Positions 1-10,533 of a stretch of 64,000 nt of DNA are shown piece after piece (position 1 is the stretch's first letter; the number at the start of each line of letters is the position of its first letter). Both the position numbers and the translations under genes were made by a program. The notes beneath the pieces are model-generated. The model searched no databases and had not been told where the DNA came from. It worked only from the letters and a program-made list of their open reading frames with translations. The DNA lies in the NCBI GenBank assembly GCA_947034895.1, contig OX344762.1, forward strand, positions 37,552,760-37,616,759, in the 5' to 3' direction. The stretch is from Rhytidiadelphus loreus (taxonomy: Eukaryota > Streptophyta > Bryopsida > Hypnales > Hylocomiaceae).

Positions 1-1120
1 CTTGGAGAGTTGTGGGGATTGTTAGTTGATAGATATTGCACACTTTTGTTCTTGTATTACATTGGATTTTTGTGTCCTTGACAAGAGGTGAACTTATTGA
101 GTTTATAGAGACATTGTGGAGAGAATGTGATCAAAAGTCCATACTAGATGCTTGAGCATATTGTTTTGTTTCATACAAGTTTTTTGAGGGTTGGCCTACA
201 CTCATCAATAATAGATAAAAGGTAATGGTAATTCCTACAAACACAACCATATAAGAGTAGGGCTTTTTAAAAGAGAATTGGGGGAAGAGTGAATAAGGAA
301 GTAGAAAAAGCTTAGAACATTGGATGCCAATACTTATGAGGGCATCTTTATGTGAAAAAGAAATTGAAGCTATGGATTGGTCTCGCAATTTCAACATTTA
401 GAGTGGCATGATTGCATGAAGCACCAGAAAGTAGTTGAGTTGGACATTGACTCAAATCGATCATGATAGACCAATGACACCTATATTTTGATAGATTGTA
501 TAGGCTTCACTAGTATATTTGTTTGTATTTGAAGTTTCAAGCATATTTCCTTGGTTTATTGGATTTCAATGAAGTTTTATTCAATGTGTGATTTTAATGA
601 AAATTTTCAATTTAATACTTCAATTTTTACAATCCTTCCCAATATTTGTTGCATGCCCCAAAACCTCCATTGAAGGGCTATTATTTAGATAATCCTACAA
701 ACTAAAAGGGCAATAAAAAATTCAACATTTTATATGAAGGTTGGCCCATCCTTCAAAATACAACAATGATTGTGGACCATGTTTTGGCTTCTCACTTTTT
801 GAGTGTATAAAAATTAACAACTTCATGAAATAGAACATGATGGAACCACCAAAGGTATTGCACTTAAAATTGTCCAAATAAGCATTTGAATAAGGTTCAA
901 TTCCCATTGCAAGGAAATTATGATAACATCACAATAGCATGAGAACCCTTCTCAGAGTTCAAGCACAACTTCGTCACCCTAAAGGCCAATCAACAAAAAT
1001 TCAAATGACTTTAGGGAACTTGGTGACATGATTGATTTTAAAGTAGTGATGATGCATTTGTCAACAAGGTTGAAGAGAGGACTTGGTGGACATAACTCAA
1101 ATATGGCTCCCCTTATTATT
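1..1120. other. AT-rich region, no gene seen
   Basis: I see no recognisable gene here. The longest open frames are under 90 codons and match no family I know. The sequence is AT-rich and resembles the other repeat-laden intergenic stretches of the window. Confidence 0.5.
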
Positions 1121-1124
1121 AAAT

Positions 1125-1345
1125 TGTCTCAATTTTGTTGAATCTTATTGGGAGTCAAAATGATGTTTAAGATTCTCATTGCGGCATTTTAGAACAATCT
1201 AAAAATAAACTATAAATTTTCAAAATGCTAAAAATTAGATTTGCCTAGAATCATGCAACCCTAGGTTCTCATATCCACATGGCTAATATTTCAAGCAAGA
1301 ATCCAAATAGATTTATTTTGCAAATAGGTCACAATTAGCTGTAGT
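1125..1345 (+). repeat. Dispersed repeat I, copy 1
   Basis: This stretch (around a TTGTTGAATCTTATTGGGAG motif) aligns by eye with about 49,085-49,400. The shared order of motifs includes a TTGTTG-GTCAAAA block, an ACTATAAATTTTCAA block and a GGTCACAATTAG block. It is non-coding and diverged. The second copy lies in an intron of the cyclic-nucleotide-binding gene. Its class is unknown. Confidence 0.5.
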
Positions 1346-1671
1346 TACCCTAATTGCAATTGAGCATAGTTACCCTCATATTTTCAAATTGTTGAAAATA
1401 GGTGAAGAAGACAAGATTTCAATCTCTTTTTACATGAATTATTGGAAACTATATGAATAAGTTACAAATTTTTAAATAATAGATGAGTCTTTGGTATTTA
1501 GAAGGTGTATATCTTCATAATTAATATCTTTATTATAGGCATGTATCTAAATGTGATTGGTTTGGTTAGTGACAATTTTAGGTGGCCTTATAATAATTCA
1601 TTGTACACTTACAAATATTAGCTACAAGCACTTCGTGTTACCTTACAAAGTCTCATTGATAAATGACTTAA

Positions 1672-2514
1672 CTTGCCATTTCTGTAGCAAAGAATAAAAA
1701 ATATTGAAAACTATTTTTTTTGCACATCTAACCATAAGACCTTACACCTAACTAGTACTCTATATAAAAATGTGTGGAAAAAATTTCAGAATTTTTGACG
1801 CACAGATTGCAAGATATTTGCATTTCAAATGAAAAAAACAAGTTTCTTAGCAAATTAAGGGACTAGATTATTTGACTTTGAACCTTCTTAACTTAAATTT
1901 TTTGCACTACAAAGTTTTGAGTTTTAAATCTTTATGGTAAAAAATTGAGTTGAGGGTCTTGGAGAAAAAAAAAATACAAAAAGAACTTAATTTTTTATTC
2001 TTTAAAAAATTATTAAGTAGAAGTAGGTATAAGATAGAAGGAAAATCTAAACTATGAATATCTCTAATATGGAATTAAAATGCACTAATCCCAATGGTGA
2101 GATTGTTTTAGCAAGAAAACTAAACCATCTAGAACTTTTTCTTGAAAAATTGTAAAAACTGCATTTAGAAATGAATCCTACAAGTTATTTTTTCAAGAAG
2201 ATGCTCTAATTGCTTGAAAAACAGGATTGTCCATAACTTTCTCATAACAAATCCAAATGCAATGAATCAAAGCTTTCCACGTAGAGAAAAATAAAATCAA
2301 TGAGTTTTTTTTGCTTCCCCCTTTCCCCTATTTTGAGCTTACTTGGGCATAACTTTTGTTTCCGGGCATCAAGTGAAAAAAAATGATATTCCCACAAAGC
2401 TAATAAATTTTTCTATAATCAAAAAAGGTTTAAAAAATCAAGTCAAAAATTGAGATCATAGATACCTGCCCAAAATCCCATTCGTCCTCTAAAGGGACAA
2501 GGGTCTTTAAGGAA
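1672..2514 (-). mobile_element. TTAA/CCCCTAAAGGACC element, copy P6 (type A)
   Basis: This degraded copy lies in reverse orientation. Its interior runs in the same order as the intact copy at 31,889-32,820: the CCATTTCTGTAGCAAAG-like end, the ACCTTACACCTAACTAGT-like block, then the subterminal GGGCAT and CTGCCC blocks. The low-coordinate terminus is eroded. The high-coordinate terminus is still visible as a decayed GGTCTTTAAGG followed by TTAA at 2,515-2,518. It has no coding capacity. Confidence 0.7.
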
Positions 2515-2820
2515 TTAAATCTATTAACATAGACTTTAGGTAGTATAAAATCTACACTCTAATAGGGATAGATGGTTCATATCTTACTTTACTATCTTAT
2601 GGATTTTGATGATAAAATCAAAGAATTTTAGTAATTTGTTTGTGCCATGATTGTTAGCCAAATTGTATGTAGTGTTGGATTAAATGTCACCTACAATCAA
2701 CAAATATTTCTCAAATATTTCTCAATAGCTAAGATTGCATTATGAGATATAAGTAAATTGCTTCTAAATTATGGTGAAGTTCCAAATTACTGTATGCAAA
2801 AACTATAAGCAGTAGGCTGT

Positions 2821-3180
2821 CTTTTGAGTGGATATGAGGACAGGCCTCACTATCCACCCAAAAGAATCCTAAATTTAAAAAAGAAATCATAAATTCACCC
2901 ACCCCCCAAAAAATTAAAATTTTTTAATTTAAAATTTTTCATACCCTTACCCCCCCTCCCCTCTCTCTTGTAATTTTTAGAAATCAATTTAGTTGACAAA
3001 CAATATGGGACAATTCATCCCGTATCTTGTACCCCGTATCCAATCCGTACATGTATTCATATCTAGTATTGTACCCATATTTGTACCATATCCATATTTT
3101 GTATTCATTATATATTTGTATACAATATTGTATCTGTATTTAGTATTGGGCATATCCGTATCATATTTGGACGGCTAAGA
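2821..3180 (+). repeat. Dispersed repeat H, copy 1, starting with a hairpin
   Basis: The repeat begins with an imperfect hairpin (2,821-2,864): CTTTTGAGTGGATATGAGG pairs with a downstream CCTCA-TATCCACCCAAAAG arm. It continues through an A/T and C-rich tract to CAAACAATATGGGA and a run of GTAT-type repeats. An inverted, diverged copy lies at about 20,540-20,967 and also has a hairpin at its end. No open frame supports a gene. Confidence 0.5.
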
Positions 3181-3599
3181 TGCAAAAAGAGGAGGACCCA
3201 TCAACGGCTACGAATTTTCCGGATTGACAGCTGAAAAGGGGGTGCCGCTTTTTTTTGTGATTTATCGACGGCTATTGATTTATGCCTGGGAATGATAGTG
3301 GCTATTCAAGTTGTTCCTGTCTACACATAAGATAGGCAATCAATACTCTTGTGACATATTTAATATGAGTGCTGTAATTTTAATATTATATTTAGTGATT
3401 ACAAGGAATTAGAAGTTTGTTTATCTGAATTTGGTGAAAATGATTAAGAAAAATATTGAATTCTGAACTTTAAGATTAAAAAATGATCAAATTTCATATA
3501 AGAATCTAATTATAGTATTAATAGAAGTAATCATTGGAATAGGAACACAAACGTCTAGAAGAATACGAAGAATGAAGAATAATAACCGGCGAAGATTAA

Positions 3600-4330
3600 T
3601 CCCTAGAGGTTTTTGACTATGTTTTCACCAAAGACATTCCAAAACCTGCCATTTCTAGTGCAAGTATTAAAGTTTAGAAAAAGGACATTTTTAGACATAT
3701 GTAACCATATGATTTTGTAGTATGTTGTTTTGAGAAGATGTGGAAAAAATTTCAGAAATTTTTACCATGTAGATTGCAAATTGGGTAGTTGCACTTCACA
3801 AGGTCACATTTGTATGGGAAAATGTCCAAAATGATGGTGCTTCTTTGGATTCATTCTTCAAGTCAAGTTAGTTACATGCTTGAAAAATTTTAGATCATTT
3901 TGAAAATAGTAAGTAGAAAGAAGGTAGTGACCTTCTTAACAATGATTCAAATTACGAAATTGTTAAGAATTTAGTTATGGAATTGAAAAATGTCAATTCC
4001 AACAATTGTAATGTTGTAACAAACAATCTACATCTTGTGATTTTGCTTTTTTCAAAAATATTGAAAACTTAGTCAAATGAATGACTTCAAAGTTTATTTT
4101 AGAGTAGAGAATCCATAACTGCCTACAAACTAAGATTCTTCATAACTTTCATCTATTCATCAAAAAGAAATGATTCAAAGTTTTCCACATATATATAAAT
4201 CTAAAAAACCAATTTCAATTTTTTTTGTGTATGAAAAAAGTGATTTTTTCTTTATCTACTTTAGAAAAACTACATATCATACAATAACTTTTGAACCATG
4301 TAGTCAAAATTTATAAGAATTGTTGGGCCT
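3600..4330 (-). mobile_element. TTAA/CCCCTAAAGGACC element, copy P7 (type B, reverse)
   Basis: A TTAA at 3,596-3,599 precedes the decayed terminus TCCCTAGAGG. The interior follows the type B copy at 37,289-38,208 in reverse, including the CCATTTCTAGTGCAAGTA-like block, the GTGCACTTCACAAGGTCA-like block and the GGATTCATTCTTCAAGTCAA-like block. The far end fades out near 4,330 and no second terminus is recognisable. Confidence 0.65.
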
Positions 4331-4397
4331 TAAAGCTACACCTGTGTGAAAGAATCATTATGTACTTGTGTGAAAGAAACAATTTTAGAACATCTAC

Positions 4398-4570
4398 CAA
4401 AAAAAACTTTGACTCTTCATAACTTTTGCATACAGTATCCAAATATTGCATTCTTTGGTGTGTTGAAACCTCCTTTCACTTGTCAACATGAAAATATGAA
4501 AATTTGACCAGTCTAATAATAAAAACTAGTCACAGCAGCTAAAAAGTGTCGGTTTGGCGGTGCCCACCTT
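4398..4570 (+). repeat. Dispersed repeat C, copy 1, next to the SRP19 promoter
   Basis: About 170 bp match 29,172-29,340 closely over the whole length, both ending at a CCCACCTT boundary. A third, inverted copy lies near 33,265-33,440. This copy ends about 220 bp upstream of the SRP19 start codon, so it may overlap that promoter. It has no terminal inverted repeats that I could define. Confidence 0.65.
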
Positions 4571-4787
4571 CGGCACTTTCCAAAAAACTAAAAAGAAGGC
4601 ATTTTTTTGGTCCCACGGGATTCTAGGGTTTCCATTCAACCCAGAGCACTCGTAGTGTATGGGATTTTAGGGTTTCCATTCTCTTCACAGTTTGCAAACT
4701 TCAGAATCCGTAAACTTCTACAGAGTGTTTCGTGTTGGAGTAGTTCCATAGTTGCGATTGCGGAAAGGTTGAAAGCTTTCTAGGGGA

Positions 4788-5579
4788 ATGATGGATGGGA
4801 ATACTTTGAAGCCGGAGATGGCGCGCTGGGTGGTCGTCTACCCCATCTACCTCAATAGCAAGAAGACGTTGGCGGAGGGGCGACGCATCAGTGCTTCCAA
4901 GGCGTGCGAGAATCCCACTGTCATGGAGATCGGCGATTGCTGCTCATACTTGCGCTTGTCTTTCGCGATCGAGGTCGTTTTGGACTTTATCTTGTTCAAT
5001 TTGACCATACGTGCAATTTGATGCACTATTTGCATAATATGAGTCGTTTTGAATCGTGGTTAGGTTCTTTTGCTTTCTCAATCTGACGGTGGCATGTTGT
5101 GCGGATCAATGCCAGTTAGATAAAGCGTACTCCAGGGATTTTATGCAACGAGGACGAGTCCGGGTGCAGCTGAAACGTGAAGACGGCTCCCTCGTTAACC
5201 CCGCTATCCCCACACGTACGTCTCTGTCGTCACTCGACAATTGATCAAGTATTGATTACTGTAATGATTTATTGATGAGTTTCTGATTATTCGACAATTG
5301 TTGATTTCTGCAATTCTTGGCAGTTTAGGAAGGGAAATTAGGATTTGCTTGTAGGCGGTATCTCGCGCGGTCTATTCGATTTCTCGAATCGTTCGTGACT
5401 CCTTGGTGTTTCTTCGATCTTGCGCAGGGAAGGCGTTGTTTCTGAAAGTGGCGGAGCTTGTGCCAAAGCATCAAAGTCGCAATAAGAAGCAGGACGCGTC
5501 AGGCTCAGCTTCGGGTTCGAATAGTAGTGCTGCGCCTGCTGGTAAATCGGGAAAGGGCGGTAACAGGAAGAAGAGATGA
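4788..5579 (+). CDS. SRP19: Signal recognition particle 19 kDa protein (SRP19)
   Basis: SRP19 binds SRP RNA and promotes SRP54 loading in the cytosolic particle that targets nascent proteins to the ER. Exons are 4,788-4,973, 5,116-5,215 and 5,428-5,579, giving 145 residues; phases fit (0, then 1) and all introns are GT-AG. The family pattern is clear: RWVVVYPIYLNSKKT near residues 13-27, then EGRRI, KACENPT, and in exon 2 KAYSRDFMQRGRVRVQLK followed by DGS-NPAIPTR. The tail is Ser/Gly-rich and ends with a basic NRKKR, as in plant SRP19. Length matches the family. Two adjacent ATGs (4,788 and 4,791) could each start translation. The leader and promoter lie between repeat C and 4,788. Confidence 0.93.
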
Positions 5580-7690
5580 AGTTTGCTTCACAGCGGTCAT
5601 CTCTTTTGTATAATTTGGAGCATTTTTCGTGCTGCACTTGTCAATGGGGAGCTTGTAAAGATTCTGTTGCAACCATTTCTGTAGCTGCGGAGTTAGGCTT
5701 CTCTGTTAGTTCATTTTCATTAGGGATGTCAGAATTCGACTTCTGGAATTCGACTGCCATACTCTCCTCTTTTTTTCTGCTTTTCTCAAGAATCAAAGCT
5801 TTTTTTCTGTTCTGAGAACCGCACAATTTCGTTCACCAAAATTTTCGTCATTTAGTGTTCGCTTAGGGCTGGTTTATACCAGCTGAACAGAAGAACACTT
5901 CAATTCTCAAAGATTGATGGAGAAATACACTTGGTCCAAGTTGGGTTTACACTTTGGCCAAGGCCCATGCCATTTTTCATGGATGAGAAATCCACTTGAT
6001 GGCTGAAGTAGATAATATTTTGTTGGTTTTTAGGAGTTTTTTTCTTGACCACCTCCATGAAGTAGGTAAAAATCAACCATAGATTTTGTCTATTTAATTG
6101 ATCTTATGGTTGATAATATCGAATCTAATACTAAATAGATATGGCTTGGCTATGGTCTTTGGGAGTACTGTGGAGTGCTTGTTGTCTCTTGGTTTGGCCT
6201 TAGTGTAAATTGGCATTTAGTTTAGAAATGCCACTCTTGTAAAATTTCCTATTTTCACTTTCTAAAAGGTCTTAGAAATTGTGGCAAGTTTTAGATTGTG
6301 GCACCAAGGATTAGAGAGTTTTTAGATTCAATTGTTATATGTGTTGTGACTTGGGTTTCATAAAGTACAAACAAAGAGTTTGACAAGTTGCACATTGGCT
6401 TAAGTTTCTTTTTAGCAACATTTCCAAAATAGTCTAGAAGTTAAGATGCCTTGTTTTTATGCAAGTGACCTTGGTTCAAGTACTAGTTATGGAATCATGA
6501 GGTGATAGTTTAGTTGGGAGAGTGTCATATATATATATATATATATTGAAAAGAGATTTTAATGCACCAAAAAATAGGTTTTGATGATGTATGAAAAAGT
6601 TATAATCATTCAAAGTTTGAAGAATAAAATGACCTTTACCAATATCTTCCTTGTTCCATGTTTAGTATCCATTCCATAGTCTATAGTCCATCTACTACAT
6701 TCCACACCTTGATTCCATATACCTTTCTATTTTACAAATGAAGTCTTTGATATAATTGGTTATGTTTGTAATTACAAATTTCTAGATAAAAATTGGTTGT
6801 GAGACAAATGTTGTTGATGTGGAAAACAAATGGTAGGAAGATATAAAAATTAGTATAATAGAGTTTAGGATTTGTAAAAATGTTTGTAGAAATGAATATA
6901 TCTATGTATGTTTGTGTAAATGAGTTTTTGTTCCAATAAGTATTTGTGTCAAAAGTATATGAGGTCATTAAAATCTTTTAACAATATAAAAGGTGTTGAC
7001 ATTAAGTATATGAAGTGTAATGTAGCATCATCTAAAAGAGATACCTTCTATTCTTTGACACCTAAACAATGGCCTTGAATGAACATTTTCAAGACTCAAA
7101 ACCACCACTTCAACTTTTCACCATGCAACAAATGAGGGATGAGGAGTTTTTTGAAGCAACCAATGAAAGTTGAGACATTTCATACTTTAAGTGGGTCTAT
7201 TCAAGTTGAGTCTAGTATTAAATATAGGCAACTTTAAGGATGGAGAGGTGCACATTGTCTAAATAGACATGCACAAACTTTCCTCCAATGTGAACCATCT
7301 CCACAAAATTGAACATGTTGTGCTTTTCACAATAAGTATTCAAAACTACAACTTTCTAGTGCGAAAACATTTTTCAAAAAGTTAATTGTACAAAGTTGTA
7401 CTAGACTTTCTTAGGAATGTGTAGAAAAAATTGAAACCCATTTGATCAAGTAGATTGTGAGATGCTAATGTTTAAAGTTTGAAGAAAATAAAATTTTGGC
7501 ATTGTCCAATAGGAATAATATAGTTTGACTCAACTTTGTGGAGAAGGAGGCCTTATCCAACTTTGGAAATTAGAAACATTGAAGTAGTTATCTTAAATAC
7601 TTGCATGCTAATTTTCAAGGATAATGGACGTGTCTACTATACACAAAAGAATCTTGCATTGAGTGGATGTTCAAAAAACAACTACAATAA
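5580..7690. other. SRP19 3' region and AT-rich spacer
   Basis: The first few hundred bases probably hold the SRP19 3' untranslated region. Beyond that the DNA is AT-rich without a convincing gene. A perfect (AT)10 microsatellite lies at 6,527-6,546. The open frames present are short and unconserved in appearance. Confidence 0.5.
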
Positions 7691-7699
7691 AACAATCTA

Positions 7700-8010
7700 T
7701 TACGGTCCGAATTAAAAGTTTGTCCTCGTGCCATTGCTGAAATTTAAAAAAAATATCCCAACGTAAAGACAAGTGTGAGAAATAGAGAGAGTAGGTAAAA
7801 TTATTTTATTTTTTTGACAAAGTATGAATTAGCTATGAATTTTTGAAGGTTCAGCCCCCCAAAAGTCTGTAGACTACTCCATAACCAACAAAAACTATAT
7901 CCATAATGCTCACCTTACTCACCTAAAGCAATCACAATATTTTCTAATATGGAAAGCCTTCAAAAAATCACATTCTAAAATGATTTACGTTGAAAAAGTT
8001 AGGTGTTCCT
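7700..8010 (+). repeat. Dispersed repeat D, copy 1
   Basis: This region aligns by eye with 33,955-34,260. Shared blocks in the same order include TTTTTTTGACAAAGTAT, AATTTTTGAAG, AAAAGTCT-TAG-CTAC and CACAATATTT. It is non-coding and of unknown class. Confidence 0.55.
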
Positions 8011-8234
8011 AATGAGGTTACTAATCACTCTATGAGTGTCAGGTGAGACATTGATTGTGACCCAAAATCTCACAAATTGAAAATATCCACCATAGGGTCA
8101 TTCCCTACGTGTCCATCATGGGTCATTTGACCATGATGGGTTGTTTTAGAACTCGTTTTTTGTTCATGGGTCAATTTTTGAAACGCCAAAGGTCAACACA
8201 AATATTTCCTTATTTTAATCAAGGAAAAAAAAAT

Positions 8235-8390
8235 ACTATATGTGAAGGTATGATTTGGCATTCATGTGCCAAAATTGAATTTCCATGTTAGATTCTTAGG
8301 GGTCCAAGTCACCTCACACCATTCACAAGATGACAAATGGTATTTTTTACAAAAATGACTTAATTTATGCCAAATCTAACTCCTTTACGT
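8235..8390 (+). repeat. Dispersed repeat E, copy 1
   Basis: The stretch around GATTTGGCATTCATGTGCCA and the following GGTGTGAGGTGAC-type block (seen here as the complement) is matched in reverse orientation at about 18,868-19,025. Both copies are about 150 bp and non-coding. Confidence 0.55.
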
Positions 8391-8971
8391 AGGATAAACA
8401 AATAAAAAATAAATCTCATGAATTTACACTAGAATTTTTACTAATAGTCTTAATTATTTTCAAATTGCTATTTTTAGTGCATTGAGTGAAAATTGGAGTA
8501 AATTTTGTTTTTCATTTTCAATCACACATTATTTAACTATACTACTATGAGAATGTGTGGAATTTTTTTTCAGCCCATTCAACTTGGATATGCAAAATTC
8601 AAATGTTTTAAATTTTTTTGGTTTGCATTGAAAATGGCAATTTTGAGTGGATTTTGATTGAAAAATGGCCTTAAGACTCTAGGAGGTTATCCATACTAGA
8701 CCCTTCTACAGGGGTAATTTGAAGAGTTTGGTCCCTTTGACAAAATGTTACCTTATACTTGTGATGACATGCAATAAGAGTCCATTTGTCCCCTAGGGCA
8801 ACGCAATTTGAGATGGCCAAGTATAAGGTAGGAGGTCCATAAAGGTACATTTTGCTTTCTAATTGCACCAACAATGTACAGTCAAGTCTAGTTCATTTAC
8901 AAACTGGCCATTTCTGCCATGTGCATTTTCTTGCATAGCATGGAAGAGAATTCAAATTTTTCTTCTTGAAT

Positions 8972-9655
8972 TACTTACACTCAATTCTCATACAATCCCA
9001 TTCAAGCCTATCAAATTTCAACTTAAAAAAAGAAAATTTTCATTTTGGGTGAATTTTTGAAGTCATTTTTCATGGTTTTACATAATATTTTATAGAATAC
9101 AATTGGTGATGGATTTTTTTAATTTGATTGCATAGATATGTAGTTAACATCCATACGCACATCTTTCATATGAAAAAACACCCCATTAAGTAACAAAAAT
9201 ATAAACTCCCAGTAAGGGCTCAATTGAGGCGTCATTTGACCAAACTTTGTGAAATAGATATCAATATATTTTGAATTAGATTTTGGCAAAGAAATTGTAC
9301 CACCATGCTCAAATGTACCAAATTAGTTACCACATGAGTGACAAATAGAAAAATCTAATTATAATAAAGAAATATCTATTTTTACAACATTTGGATATTG
9401 TCATCCTAACACTTAAAACTCTATAGAAGGAACTGTCAAACTTTTTTGAAGAAATTCGCCTAGGGAAAGTTGTGCGTATGGATGTTCTCTACCTATATCC
9501 ATAATCAAACTTAAAAAATTCAACACCAATTGCTTGCAATAAAATATTTTGTAAAACCATGAAAATTGACTAAAAAAATTCACCAAAAACGATCTTTTGG
9601 TTTGTTGAAGCTGAAATTTGGTAGACTTGAGTGCAATTGCATAAGGATGCAATGA
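8972..9655. repeat. Long inverted repeat (about 200-bp arms, 270-bp spacer)
   Basis: The left arm at about 8,972-9,175 and the right arm at about 9,445-9,655 are reverse complements with scattered mismatches and small indels. Shared landmarks are TCAAATTTCA, GTGAATTTTT, TTTTCATGGTTTTACA and CATCCATACGCACA. Transcription through it would give a long imperfect hairpin. It may be two copies of a repeat inserted head to head, or a fold-back element. Confidence 0.65.
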
Positions 9656-9744
9656 TAATTATATCTACCAAAATCTACCAATTACACTACACATGGGCAA
9701 TTCGTACTACTAGTATACAATTCAAGTGGCTTTTAGTGACCACT

Positions 9745-9915
9745 ACATTTCAACTTCAAAAATTCATAACTAATTCTACAAAACTTCAAAAAATATGAAA
9801 CAACTTGGGTTAGATGCCAATTCCATTTGTCTTTCAAGAAAATTTTACTGAAAAATGTTTCAAGAAGTCTAATCTCCCCAAATTAATTTTCAGTTCTTAA
9901 ATGAACCTCCTACCT
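9745..9915 (+). repeat. Dispersed repeat F, copy 1
   Basis: This copy is matched in reverse orientation at about 29,938-30,125, and more weakly at 28,878-28,985. Shared blocks are CATTTGTCTTTCAAGAAAATTT-like, a TCCCCAAA block and CCTCCTACCT. It is non-coding, of unknown class. Confidence 0.55.
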
Positions 9916-9929
9916 AATATCCTAATACG

Positions 9930-10533
9930 GTAGTGCATGGAATCACGAACTCACGTTGCATCAACAAATGCAGTGGCAATTGGTCTTGATTTATTCCATC
10001 TAAATAAACTACTGTAGCTATTCTATCCAAATTCCTAGAGCAACAATTTACTATGATTCGAAAGGGAACTGAGTTCAAGGCTATCTATGATCCGGCAGTG
10101 ACATAAGATTTTTCTCAGAATATTTTTTCAAGAGCATAAAAAATCTTGCACATACAAGAGACATAAAACTGAATTGGTATAAATTCATGAAGTATGTTAC
10201 ATGAGCGTCACATGATGTTCAGAGTAATCCTAAATCGACATTTTCTTAAAAACACCAGTAGAAGGAACAACCCAATGACCAAGAAAAAATTGAGATAAAA
10301 GGTTCAGCCCAACGTCGATGCTACCTCAGGACTGTAACCGAGGCAGCTATTCATCCTGCCACTTGGTCATTAAAAAGCCTAGACTCGATTAACAGAAATT
10401 CGAATCAAAGAACAATAAATTTGTCCCCACTACTGGTCATCATTCTTGACTTCGGGACTCACTGATTCCGATTAGCTAATTGGCCACTTGGTTATACTGT
10501 ATGCCATATCGACTCATTTTACAGGAAAAAATC
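9930..10533 (-). other. Probable 3' untranslated region of the CRM gene
   Basis: Base composition rises from the AT-rich repeat background to the more balanced composition of the adjacent gene near 9,930. This stretch directly follows the CRM-protein stop codon on the minus strand. No separate gene or exact polyadenylation site could be assigned. Confidence 0.4.
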
